Assembly: GCA_018831025.1 (NCBI GenBank)
Contig: JAHJRB010000081.1
Span: 1 to 15,438, forward strand
DNA from: Nanobdellota archaeon
GTDB lineage: Archaea; Nanobdellota; Nanobdellia; SCGC-AAA011-G17; ARS1403
Direction: 5' to 3'
DNA: 15,438 nucleotides
This document shows, piece after piece, positions 7,546 to 14,931 of this stretch. Under the pieces are notes generated by a model. It was not told where the DNA came from, ran no database searches, and saw only the letters and a program-made list of their open reading frames with translations. Numbering within the stretch: position 1 is the first letter of the stretch; each line of letters begins with the position of its first letter. Position numbers and translations under genes: made by a program.

Positions 7546-7567
7546 CATAGCTATACTATTATTTAAA

Positions 7568-8185
7568 ATGAAAAAAAAAGATTTAATTGATTTTGAAAAA
7601 GAAATTGTAAAATTATGGGAGGAAGCTAAAATCCCATATCCGGTTCATTTTTCAGGAGGTAATGAAGATCAACTTATTGAATTATTTAAGGAGATTAAGG
7701 AAGAGGATTATGTTTTTTCAACACACCGATCCCATTATCATTATTTACTAAAAGGCGGCTCTAAAGAAAAATTAAAAGAAATGATATTAGAGGGTAATAG
7801 TATGCATGTATTCGACAAAGAGTTAAAATTCTTAACATCTGCCATAGTAGCTGGATGCCCAGCAATTGCAGCAGGGGTTGCTTTAGCTTTAAAGAAAAAA
7901 AATAGCAAAAGCAAAGTTTGGTGTTTTGTAGGAGACGGGGCAGAAGATGAAGGTCATTTTTATGAAGCTGTAAGGTATGTCGATGGTCATAATTTACCAT
8001 GTATTTTTGTTTTGGAAGATAATAATAGGTCTGTAGAAACCCCCAAAAAAATTCGTTATGGGAACTCTGAAATGAAATGGCCAGAATGTGTTAGAAGATA
8101 TAATTACAAGGCAGTTTATCCCCATGTTGGAACTGACAAATGGGTGGATTTTTCAGGGAAAAAGGCAGGGGGTGCAAGTTTCTAA
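7568..8185 (+). CDS. Short E1-alpha-like thiamine-diphosphate enzyme subunit
   Basis: This is the cofactor-binding (PP) half of a two-subunit TPP enzyme related to 2-oxoacid dehydrogenase E1-alpha. Family landmarks occur in order: the histidine-rich THRSHYHYLLKGG (52-64), SMHVFD (78-83, the conserved SMH of E1-alpha), and the ThDP/Mg motif from GDGAEDEG (122-129) to DNN (151-153). At 205 residues it is far shorter than the usual 320-360 of E1-alpha; it ends about 50 residues after the NN of the cofactor motif. No frameshift is needed to explain this, because the next gene begins in the stop codon (TAATG). No lipoyl E2 or E3 gene is nearby, so a complete 2-oxoacid dehydrogenase is unlikely. 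A transketolase- or decarboxylase-like carbon transfer to a sugar is more plausible. Leaderless start at 7568. Confidence 0.85.
   Translation: MKKKDLIDFEKEIVKLWEEAKIPYPVHFSGGNEDQLIELFKEIKEEDYVFSTHRSHYHYLLKGGSKEKLKEMILEGNSMHVFDKELKFLTSAIVAGCPAIAAGVALALKKKNSKSKVWCFVGDGAEDEGHFYEAVRYVDGHNLPCIFVLEDNNRSVETPKKIRYGNSEMKWPECVRRYNYKAVYPHVGTDKWVDFSGKKAGGASF
8167..8174 (+). promoter_or_regulatory. Shine-Dalgarno-like site deciding the E1-beta start
   Basis: AGGGGGTG resembles AGGAGGTG with one change that still permits G-U pairing, and ends 10 nt before the ATG at 8185. It supports 8185 over the in-frame ATG at 8140, which would overlap the upstream gene by 46 nt without a ribosome-binding site. Confidence 0.55.
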
Positions 8186-8709
8186 TGAAATATAAGGATG
8201 CAATAAAGGTGTCCATGGAAAGTTTAGCTCAAGAGCCAAATACTCTTTTTTTAGGATATAATATTAACTTTGGATCAAAAGCCTATGGCACCTTAACAGA
8301 TGTTCCAGAAGATAAAAAAATAGAAACTCCAGTGGCAGAAAACCTAATGATTGGTTTAGCTACAGGACTTTCCTTAGAAGGATTTCGACCCATTGTTTTC
8401 TTTGAAAGACACGATTTTATATTAAATGCTTTAGATGGGATTATTAATCATTTGGGAAAGATAGAAAGTATGTCCAAGGGGCAATTCCAATGTCCAGTTA
8501 TTGTAAGGGCTGTAATAGGAGCAACAAAACCATTAAATCCAGGTCCACAGCACACACAAAATTTTACTAAGATATTAAAAGATAATATTCATTTTCCAGT
8601 ATACGAATTAAATACACCAGAAGATGTCTTGAAATATTATAAAATTGCTAAATCTTCTAAAGATCCAATTATATTAATAGAAAAAAGAGATCTATATGAC
8701 ACAGAATAA
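8185..8709 (+). CDS. E1-beta-like (transketolase PYR domain) TPP enzyme subunit, minimal
   Basis: This is the partner of the preceding E1-alpha-like subunit and supplies the PYR domain that activates the thiamine ring. The chosen start at 8185 gives 174 residues (MKYKDAIKVS...). The motif TPVAEN (48-53) places Glu52 where E1-beta and transketolases carry the glutamate that contacts the aminopyrimidine N1'. NPGPQHTQ (118-125) corresponds to the conserved GxQHSQ loop of E1-beta. The chain stops where the C-terminal transketolase_C domain would begin (E1-beta is normally about 325 residues), so the pair consists only of the two catalytic domains, as in sulfopyruvate decarboxylase subunits. It overlaps the upstream stop by 1 nt and the downstream radical SAM gene by 14 nt, so all are probably translated together. 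Confidence 0.85.
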   Translation: MKYKDAIKVSMESLAQEPNTLFLGYNINFGSKAYGTLTDVPEDKKIETPVAENLMIGLATGLSLEGFRPIVFFERHDFILNALDGIINHLGKIESMSKGQFQCPVIVRAVIGATKPLNPGPQHTQNFTKILKDNIHFPVYELNTPEDVLKYYKIAKSSKDPIILIEKRDLYDTE

Positions 8710-9820
8710 AAAAATAAAAGAAGAAATTGTTCTTGACGGGCATAAACTGAATTGGCATAGTGAACGCGTTAAAAAATGGTTAAAGGGAGAAAGAATAGCT
8801 CCAATAACAATAGACATGGCATTAACAAGAAGATGTAACTACAGATGTGTATACTGTTATGGTCAATTGCAAGCAAATGATGAAAAAAGAATGACAAAAG
8901 AAGTTATTTTTAGATTTTTAGAGGATGCAGCAGAAATAGGCGTTAAAGCTGTTAGCTTTGTCAGCGATGGGGAAAGTACTTGCTCTCCCCACATATATGA
9001 TGCGATTAGCTATGGTAAAAAAAAAGGATTAGACATGGCTTTAGGAACAAATGGCGTTCTTCTAAAAAAAGAAAAATTAAAACAAATGTTATCTTGCTTA
9101 ACTTACTTAAGATTCAATTTTTCTGCAGGAGAGCCAAAAAGATATGCTGAAATTATGGGTTGTAAAGAAGAAGATTTTTACAAAACAATTGAGATAATAA
9201 AAGAATGTGTTAAAATCAAAAAAGAAAATAACTATAATGTTACCATCGGACTTCAAATGGTTTTAATGCCGCAGTTTATAGATCAGGTGATTCCATTAGC
9301 AAAATTAGGGAAAGAACTAAAAGTGGATTATTTAGTTATAAAACATTGTAGCGACGATGAAGATGGAAAATTAGGAGTAGATTATTCAAAATACTTTGAG
9401 TTTACAGATATATTAAAGGAAGCTGAATCTTATTCTACTGAAGATTATTTAGTCAAAGCAAAATGGTCAAAAATTCTCAGTGGAGGTAAAAGAAGATATA
9501 CCCAATGTTATGGTGTTCCTTTCTTTGTTCAAATTTCTGGTTCTGGTTTAGTAGCTCCTTGCGGAATGCTTTTCAATAGCAAATATAAAAAATTCCATAT
9601 GGGTAATATAGTAGATACATCATTTAAGGAAATATGGAAAAGTGAAAAATATTGGAAGGTTATAGATTACTTGGCTTCTAATAAATTCAATGCACAAGAA
9701 GATTGCGGAACCCTTTGTTTACAACACAAGGTAAATGAATATGCCTGGGATTTAAAAAAAGGAAATATTGATTTAAAAAAACCAGAAGAAAATATACCAA
9801 ATCATATAAATTTTATTTAA
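8696..9820 (+). CDS. Radical SAM/SPASM-type enzyme, first of a tandem pair
   Basis: A 374-residue radical SAM protein. The SAM-cluster motif is CNYRCVYC (Cys47, Cys51, Cys54). The usual GEP element is altered to SDGEST (90-95): the GE is kept but the proline is lost. The C-terminal half has the cysteines of a SPASM/twitch auxiliary cluster: Cys271 (QCYG), Cys289 (APCG), Cys337 and Cys341 (DCGTLC). The pattern GLVAPCG followed by MGNI and IW is typical of these domains. It is a paralogue of the next gene; shared blocks include HKL-x3-ER near the start, GTNGVL, QM/QF-VL-P and the NFI end. Its place directly after the E1-like pair points to a glycan-precursor substrate, not a peptide, and no small precursor-peptide gene is visible nearby. 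Reaction unknown. Confidence 0.85.
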   Translation: MTQNKKIKEEIVLDGHKLNWHSERVKKWLKGERIAPITIDMALTRRCNYRCVYCYGQLQANDEKRMTKEVIFRFLEDAAEIGVKAVSFVSDGESTCSPHIYDAISYGKKKGLDMALGTNGVLLKKEKLKQMLSCLTYLRFNFSAGEPKRYAEIMGCKEEDFYKTIEIIKECVKIKKENNYNVTIGLQMVLMPQFIDQVIPLAKLGKELKVDYLVIKHCSDDEDGKLGVDYSKYFEFTDILKEAESYSTEDYLVKAKWSKILSGGKRRYTQCYGVPFFVQISGSGLVAPCGMLFNSKYKKFHMGNIVDTSFKEIWKSEKYWKVIDYLASNKFNAQEDCGTLCLQHKVNEYAWDLKKGNIDLKKPEENIPNHINFI

Positions 9821-9821
9821 A

Positions 9822-10880
9822 ATGAAATTAGATGTAGATAACCATAAATTAATGTATCATCCAGAGAGGGTAGCAGAATGGAAGCTAAAGGGAGATTGTT
9901 TTCCAATCTATATAGAAATAGGACCCACAAATAAGTGTAATCATAGATGTATTTTCTGCGCCTTAGATTATACAATGGAAGGAGCAAGAGCGGAGATAAG
10001 TAAAGAAGTTATGCTGCCTACCATAAAAGAGATAGCAAAAAAAGGAACAAAATCAATAATGTTTGCTGGAGAAGGAGAACCCTTATTACATAAAGATATT
10101 TGTGAATTTGTTCAACATGCAAAAAAACAAAAATTAGACATTTCAATAACAACAAACGGGGTTTTATTCAATAAAGAAAAAATAGAAAAAATTCTTCCGA
10201 GTTTATCTTGGATAAGGTTTAGTGTTGATGCGGGAACAAAAGAAAATTATGCTAAAATTCACAATACAAACATAGAAGATTTTGAAAAAGTTCTAAAAAA
10301 TATAAAAGATGCTGTAGAATTTAAAAATAAAAATAATCTTAATACAATAATAGGAGTTCAGTTTTTATTAATACCACAAAATATTCATGAAGTAATAACA
10401 TTTGCAAAAAAAATCAAAGAAACAGGTGTAGATAATGTGCAAATAAAACCTTATTCTCAACATCCTTGCAGTAAGAATAAATTTGTGGTAGATTATAAAG
10501 ATTACTCCCATCTTGAAGAAGAAATTAAAAAGCTTAATTCAAAAAATTTTGAAATTGTTTTAAGAAAACAAGCAATACAAAGATTAGAGATTAAAGGAGA
10601 GTATAATTTTTGCCATGGTCTTCCATTCTTTTGTTTAATAGATGCAAAAGGAAATGTAATTCCCTGTAATATATTTTATAATAATGAAGAAATGTCTTAT
10701 GGAAATATAAATGAAGAGAGTTTTAGTAAAATATGGGAAGGAGAAAAAAGAAAAAAAGTTTTAAATAAATTTAAAGAAATAGGGGTTAAAAATTGCAGAG
10801 AGATTTGTAGGCTAGATACAATAAATAGATATCTTTATAGATTAAAAGAAATGCCACATCCCCATGACAATTTTATATAA
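9822..10880 (+). CDS. Radical SAM/SPASM-type enzyme, second of a tandem pair
   Basis: A 352-residue radical SAM protein with CNHRCIFC (Cys39, Cys43, Cys46) and an intact AGEGEP motif (82-87). Auxiliary-cluster cysteines are Cys264 (FCHG), Cys271, Cys282 (IPCN), Cys325 and Cys329 (NCREIC). The opening DNHKLMYHPERV (6-17) and AGEGEPLLHKDI (82-93) are hallmarks, as I recall them, of a radical SAM family found in bacterial O-antigen and surface-polysaccharide clusters; its reaction is not known to me. It starts 1 nt after the stop of its paralogue, with no SD, and is the last gene of unit 3. Its stop is 1 nt from the stop of the convergent membrane-protein gene, leaving no room for a separate terminator. 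Confidence 0.87.
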   Translation: MKLDVDNHKLMYHPERVAEWKLKGDCFPIYIEIGPTNKCNHRCIFCALDYTMEGARAEISKEVMLPTIKEIAKKGTKSIMFAGEGEPLLHKDICEFVQHAKKQKLDISITTNGVLFNKEKIEKILPSLSWIRFSVDAGTKENYAKIHNTNIEDFEKVLKNIKDAVEFKNKNNLNTIIGVQFLLIPQNIHEVITFAKKIKETGVDNVQIKPYSQHPCSKNKFVVDYKDYSHLEEEIKKLNSKNFEIVLRKQAIQRLEIKGEYNFCHGLPFFCLIDAKGNVIPCNIFYNNEEMSYGNINEESFSKIWEGEKRKKVLNKFKEIGVKNCREICRLDTINRYLYRLKEMPHPHDNFI

Positions 10881-10881
10881 A

Positions 10882-12273
10882 TTATTTCTTCCAAATAAAG
10901 TATATAATCAATCCTATAATTGTTAAAGAAACTATCATAATTAAATTTTGATACAATAAGCTTATTTTAAACAATTTTAAGTCGATTAAATTCAAAGTAT
11001 AATTACTTAGTCCTTTTTCAAATAAAGTAGGCAAATATCTTTGGAATATGGAATTAGGTAAATCACATCCATTTGTCCTTAAATATAATACCGGTAAACT
11101 ATTTATAAAAACAGATAAAATTCCTAGAATTTTTACAAATAAATTTTTTATTAAGAAAATAGAGGGAATTATCATAAAAGGGATTGTAACTAAAAGATAT
11201 CTAGGACCAAATGCACAGTTTCCCTTCCAACTTTCACTTAAAGAAGCATTAAAAATAAACATAACTATAAATATTGACATAATTAATAGCAACTCACTCA
11301 TAAATTTCTTTTCTTTTAATCCCTTAAATAACCCTAAAACTGAAACAAACATAAAAGGAATAAAAAAGAAATATCCTTTTTCAGGACTAAAAGAAACCCC
11401 CCATAAATGCTCAAAATCTGGAATTTTTAATTCATTTTCTGCAACAGCATCTTGACCATTTATATTTTTATGATATTGATAAGAAGAACTTATTGGATTA
11501 TCATATATGGCATAATGATAGCTCATCAATAATAACAGGGGGATTATAGAACCAAGGATATAATAAATTATTTTTTTATTTCTAAAAAATGAAATTAAAT
11601 ATAAAAATAATAGACTTACAACAAGTACAGTACTGTATTCTATTGTTATAGCTGAAGAAGATAAAATACCCAAAAGAAATAGAGAAGACTTAGTTTTTTT
11701 CATTTTTCCTATTTTCATAAGATATAGTAAATAAAAAGATAGAAACAAAAAGAAACTAACATTGACCCTGTTAAAATAAGCAGTAGAATAGGTAAAAAAT
11801 AAAGTCCCAAATGCAAATAAGAAAGTTACCCACAAACAACTTTTTTTACTAAAACTCATATGCTCCAAAAGTTTATAGATTAAAACTGCTATGCAAGCAG
11901 ATAAAACCGCAGTTATAAATACCCCGGCCAAAGCATTAAAAACTATTATTTTTAACCTTGTTTTTGAATATCCATTAAAAGATTCTGGCAAAAATAATTC
12001 TAAAAAAGGTTTCGCAACAGCATATAAGGGAACAGCAATCATAGAACCGCCAGGAGCGTAACCAGAATAGATTTTTCCATTATAGAAAGAATGGTCACAT
12101 CCAGTAATTTTGCATTCTTCCCTAACATAATCATCAATTTCAAAATTACCATTATCTACTAAAGCGATAGTAGCATCTAACATGGACTCAGCCATATAGT
12201 TTCCACCGTAATCAGAAAGAAATAAAACATAAATTATCCAAATTGTTAAAAATATTTTAAACTCAGTCCTCAT
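10882..12273 (-). CDS. Polytopic membrane protein, probable GT-C-type glycosyltransferase
   Basis: A 463-residue protein with about 11-12 hydrophobic segments (for example 6-22, 108-135, 146-165, 170-187, 197-230, 234-256, 301-318, 327-343, 360-400, 443-461). The first loop (about 23-75) is hydrophilic, with acidic residues (Asp33, Asp40, Glu45, Asp47, Asp48) and a Cys54/Cys59 pair that might form a disulfide outside the cell. Stretches such as YNGKIYSGYAPGGSM (64-78), SPEKGYFFF (296-304) and FGPRYLL (355-361) recur in membrane proteins annotated as family-39-like or phospholipid-carrier-dependent glycosyltransferases. The topology fits a GT-C enzyme using a polyprenyl-phosphate sugar on the outer face. 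The catalytic acid is not certain, so the activity is inferred. It has an SD site (AGGTG) and is divergent from the radical SAM gene at 12336. Confidence 0.65.
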   Translation of the reverse strand: MRTEFKIFLTIWIIYVLFLSDYGGNYMAESMLDATIALVDNGNFEIDDYVREECKITGCDHSFYNGKIYSGYAPGGSMIAVPLYAVAKPFLELFLPESFNGYSKTRLKIIVFNALAGVFITAVLSACIAVLIYKLLEHMSFSKKSCLWVTFLFAFGTLFFTYSTAYFNRVNVSFFLFLSFYLLYLMKIGKMKKTKSSLFLLGILSSSAITIEYSTVLVVSLLFLYLISFFRNKKIIYYILGSIIPLLLLMSYHYAIYDNPISSSYQYHKNINGQDAVAENELKIPDFEHLWGVSFSPEKGYFFFIPFMFVSVLGLFKGLKEKKFMSELLLIMSIFIVMFIFNASLSESWKGNCAFGPRYLLVTIPFMIIPSIFLIKNLFVKILGILSVFINSLPVLYLRTNGCDLPNSIFQRYLPTLFEKGLSNYTLNLIDLKLFKISLLYQNLIMIVSLTIIGLIIYFIWKK

Positions 12274-12279
12274 TTAACC

Positions 12280-12284
12280 CACCT
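12280..12284 (-). promoter_or_regulatory. Shine-Dalgarno site of the membrane-protein gene
   Basis: On the minus strand AGGTG lies 6 nt before the ATG at 12273. A transcript starting about 26 nt from the A/T box centre would begin near 12283, giving a leader of about 10 nt that just contains this site. Confidence 0.5.
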
Positions 12285-12305
12285 ACTATCCTAAAAAAAT
12301 AAAGA

Positions 12306-12313
12306 TTTATAAA
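12306..12313. promoter_or_regulatory. Palindromic TATA-like box between divergent genes
   Basis: TTTATAAA is its own reverse complement. Its edge is 30 nt upstream of the ATG at 12336, the leaderless spacing seen at 1436, 3016 and 7568. It is also centred about 36 nt upstream of the membrane-protein ATG at 12273. It is preceded on the plus strand by an A-rich stretch with AAAG, as expected for a BRE. A single symmetric box may serve both genes. Confidence 0.6.
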
Positions 12314-12335
12314 TTAACCTATTACTCATTTTATT

Positions 12336-13580
12336 ATGAAGGTTTTATTAACTACACTTCCATCAGAGGGGGAGTTTGTTAATTGGACAACCCCAAAACA
12401 TTTTCAACCTTCTGCAGTAAAATATATGCCCCTGGGTATTTTATCTATAGCATCAAATCTACCTGCTAGTTGTGAAGTTATTATTCTAGATCCTCCAAGC
12501 GAGGGATGGACAATAAAAAAAACAATTGAAAAAATAGAGAAAGAAAAACCAGACGTTTTAGGAATATCTGCAATATCTAGGAGGGTCTATGCATTAAACC
12601 AGCTATTAAAAAATACTACCACTCCGTACAAGGCAGTGGGTGGTCCTCATGCAACTTATTACGCAGATCAAATATTAGAAAATGGAGCAGATGCAGTTTT
12701 TGTAGGATCTTTAGCAGATAATGAGTTTAAAAAAGCAATAAGCAAAAAACAAAAGGGAATTATACAATGTTGCACAAATATTAATGAGATAAATTTTCCT
12801 AAAAGAGATTTATTAAAAGTAGAAGATTACTTTCCAAAAGATTTTGTTTTATTCAAAGCAGAAAATAGATTACCAATGTTTTCCAGCATCGGTTGTCCAA
12901 ATCATTGTAATTTTTGTAATGTCCAGGAAAAAAGAGTACAAAGAAAAAATCCAAAAACAATTATAGAAGAGATTAAACATTTAATTTCTTTAGGATGTAA
13001 AAGTATACATTTTCTTGATGATAACTTTAATACAAATGAAGAGCATCTTCACAAAATTTTAGACGAGATGGAGAAAGAAGAGATAAATATAGAGTGGAGC
13101 GGAAGAGGAGAAGCAATTATATCTGAAAGATTAGCAAAAAGATTAGCTGATAATAATTTTAAAAGAATCCATGTCGGATTAGAAGCACTAGATGATAATA
13201 TATTAAAGTATTTTAGAAAACCAATTAGAACAAAAAATATTCATGCATTTTGTAATATTCTTAAAAAAAATAATATAGATATTTTAGGTTATTTTATCGT
13301 TGGAACACCAATAGAGACAGAAGAATATAGAGAAAATCTTCCAAAAAAGATTAAAAATTTAGGAATTAAATATCCTTTTTTTAATATATTATTCCCTGAG
13401 CCAGATACAGACTATTACAATAGCTTGTTAAAAAATGGAATTTATAAAAAAAATTATTGGAAAGAATTTATGAAAAATCCAACCCCATATTTTGAAATTC
13501 CATATCCTTATGGGGAAGAAAAGAAAAAAGAAATTATAGAATATGTAAATGGTTTAATTAAAGAATTTAAACCTAATTAA
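12336..13580 (+). CDS. B12-binding-domain radical SAM protein
   Basis: A 414-residue radical SAM protein with an N-terminal cobalamin-binding-type domain. Residues 1-150 form the Rossmann half, with YMPLGILSIAS (30-40), VLGISA (74-79), VGGPHATYYA (101-110) and FVGSLADNE (122-130) in the usual positions. The DxHxxG cobalt-ligating motif of true B12 methyltransferases is absent, so cobalamin may be bound base-off without a protein ligand, or not at all. The cluster motif is CPNHCNFC (Cys187, Cys191, Cys194), followed by HFLDDNF (225-231) and HVGLEALD (279-286). Many relatives act in lipid, hopanoid or glycan modification; here the glycan neighbourhood is the only hint. Leaderless start. The last 8 nt overlap the convergent GT2 gene. 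Confidence 0.87.
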   Translation: MKVLLTTLPSEGEFVNWTTPKHFQPSAVKYMPLGILSIASNLPASCEVIILDPPSEGWTIKKTIEKIEKEKPDVLGISAISRRVYALNQLLKNTTTPYKAVGGPHATYYADQILENGADAVFVGSLADNEFKKAISKKQKGIIQCCTNINEINFPKRDLLKVEDYFPKDFVLFKAENRLPMFSSIGCPNHCNFCNVQEKRVQRKNPKTIIEEIKHLISLGCKSIHFLDDNFNTNEEHLHKILDEMEKEEINIEWSGRGEAIISERLAKRLADNNFKRIHVGLEALDDNILKYFRKPIRTKNIHAFCNILKKNNIDILGYFIVGTPIETEEYRENLPKKIKNLGIKYPFFNILFPEPDTDYYNSLLKNGIYKKNYWKEFMKNPTPYFEIPYPYGEEKKKEIIEYVNGLIKEFKPN

Positions 13581-14310
13581 TCTTTATTGGTTGTTTATTA
13601 TACTTATTTCTTTCTTTAAATTTTAAAACCCAAAGTAAAGAAGATATACTAAATAAAATACCTTTAAAATTTTTAAAAGTGTAAAAATGAGAACTTCCAG
13701 TACCCTTTCCAGTTTGTTTTACACCAACCTCCTTGAAACTATGCCCAGACTTCAAAAGTTTAGCTAAAATCTCAACTTGATAAGAAAAATTATAATTTTT
13801 TATTTTCATATTTTTGAGTAAACTATTTTTATGTAATACCGTTCCGGTGTAATATTTTAGATTTAGCCCAAGAAGTAAATTCATAAGCTTTACAAATCCT
13901 TTAGAAATTAAAACTCTATGAAATGACCTAACCTCAAAAGGATTAGTAAAATAATTATTAATAATATCTGCATTGCCCATCTCTTTTAGAATTTTTTTTA
14001 TACTTTCTTCAGGAATATCATCATCTCCAGGAATCATCATTACAAATTCCTTTGTTGCTAGTTCTATTCCCTTGATATAATTATACCCCAACCCCATATT
14101 TACTTTATTATGAATAACTTTTATCTTTTTATCTTTCTTAGCCAGCCAGTCAGCTATTTCTCCAGTTTTATCCTTGCTACAATCATTAAAAATTAGGGTT
14201 TCATAATCCTCAATAAAATTATTTAAGGCATTATTTATAGTATTTATAGTATCTTCTAAATTCTTTTCTTCATTATATGCAGGAACTATAATAGTAAGTG
14301 ATTTTTTCAT
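13573..14310 (-). CDS. Family 2 glycosyltransferase (polyprenol-phosphate mannosyltransferase-like)
   Basis: A 245-residue GT-A glycosyltransferase. The N-terminal IIVPAYNEEKNL (7-18) is the classic nucleotide-binding start, FNDCSKDKTGEIAD (41-54) follows, and PGDDD (94-98) supplies the DxD metal site. The length and the lack of strong C-terminal membrane helices resemble soluble dolichol-phosphate mannose synthases, although the stretch KGILFSISSLLWVLKF (216-231) could attach it to the membrane. It probably transfers a sugar from an NDP donor to a polyprenyl phosphate or glycan. Its ATG overlaps the methyltransferase stop (ATGA), so it is cotranslated with the genes to its right. Its own stop lies inside the 3' end of the convergent radical SAM gene. 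Confidence 0.88.
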   Translation of the reverse strand: MKKSLTIIVPAYNEEKNLEDTINTINNALNNFIEDYETLIFNDCSKDKTGEIADWLAKKDKKIKVIHNKVNMGLGYNYIKGIELATKEFVMMIPGDDDIPEESIKKILKEMGNADIINNYFTNPFEVRSFHRVLISKGFVKLMNLLLGLNLKYYTGTVLHKNSLLKNMKIKNYNFSYQVEILAKLLKSGHSFKEVGVKQTGKGTGSSHFYTFKNFKGILFSISSLLWVLKFKERNKYNKQPIKIN

Positions 14311-14930
14311 TTTCTAGCAACAATAATCATTTCTCTCCTTTTAAACAATCTTCCGCAAAAACCAACAAAAAATCTTCCAAGTGGGTACTTGTAAAAAACA
14401 GAATATCCACCCCCATAATTAAATTTATTTAAAATAATATTAAATTTATTAGCATAAAGTAATTCATTTATGTGATTAAAATTCCAACCATATAAATGTT
14501 TACCAATATTGGGTTCAAATTTTTTTATTATTTTATTCTTTCCAGAATCAGGAAGAACCAAAACCAAAATTCCTTCTGATTTTAATATATTATAGAATTC
14601 TTTAATAATATTATCCGGTTCATTCAAATGTTCTAAAACATGGACACATAATACGGAATCAAATTTTTCCTTAATTTTCCCTAAACTATCAAAAACCTTA
14701 ATTCCTTTTTCTTTGCATTTTTCCAAGCAAAATTCACTAATATCTACCCCCACACTATTCTCCTTATTTAAGAAAATGTTCTGACCTAATCCGCATCCAT
14801 ACTCAAGTACCTTTCCTTTTAAAAATTTCCAATATATTTTTTTACTTAATTCAGCTCTAAATAAATAATATTTTTTATTTTTTAATAAATTACTATGTAC
14901 CTCTAGGTGATAATTCTTATCATAATGCAT
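14307..14930 (-). CDS. Class I SAM-dependent methyltransferase
   Basis: A 207-residue small-molecule methyltransferase. SAM motif I is VLEYGCGLG (41-49), the acidic residue after strand 2 is Asp63 (GVDIS), and HVLEHLNEP (97-105) is the post-I motif shared with Methyltransf_11/23 enzymes. There is no zinc ribbon, unlike the methyltransferase at 492-1376. An AGGAAGG-like SD lies about 7 nt upstream of the ATG at 14930, and the gene begins 1 nt after the oligosaccharyltransferase-like gene stops. Being placed between a probable oligosaccharyltransferase and a GT2 gene, it most likely O-methylates a glycan sugar; the acceptor is inferred only from context. Confidence 0.85.
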   Translation of the reverse strand: MHYDKNYHLEVHSNLLKNKKYYLFRAELSKKIYWKFLKGKVLEYGCGLGQNIFLNKENSVGVDISEFCLEKCKEKGIKVFDSLGKIKEKFDSVLCVHVLEHLNEPDNIIKEFYNILKSEGILVLVLPDSGKNKIIKKFEPNIGKHLYGWNFNHINELLYANKFNIILNKFNYGGGYSVFYKYPLGRFFVGFCGRLFKRREMIIVARK

Positions 14931-14931
14931 T

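Noticed and set aside
8140..8184. Longer N-terminus for the E1-beta-like gene
   Set aside because: The extra 15 residues overlap the upstream gene, are unlike E1-beta starts, and have no ribosome-binding site; 8185 has one.
7568..8185. E1-alpha-like gene as a frameshifted pseudogene
   Set aside because: The frame is clean, the cofactor motif is complete, and the stop overlaps the next start (TAATG) as in a functional operon.
8696..10880. RiPP maturation locus
   Set aside because: SPASM-type enzymes suggested it, but there is no precursor peptide, protease or exporter nearby and the partners are carbohydrate enzymes.
11048..11455. Plus-strand open frame of 135 codons opposite the membrane protein
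   Set aside because: It lies wholly antisense to the conserved membrane protein, has no family resemblance and no upstream signal.
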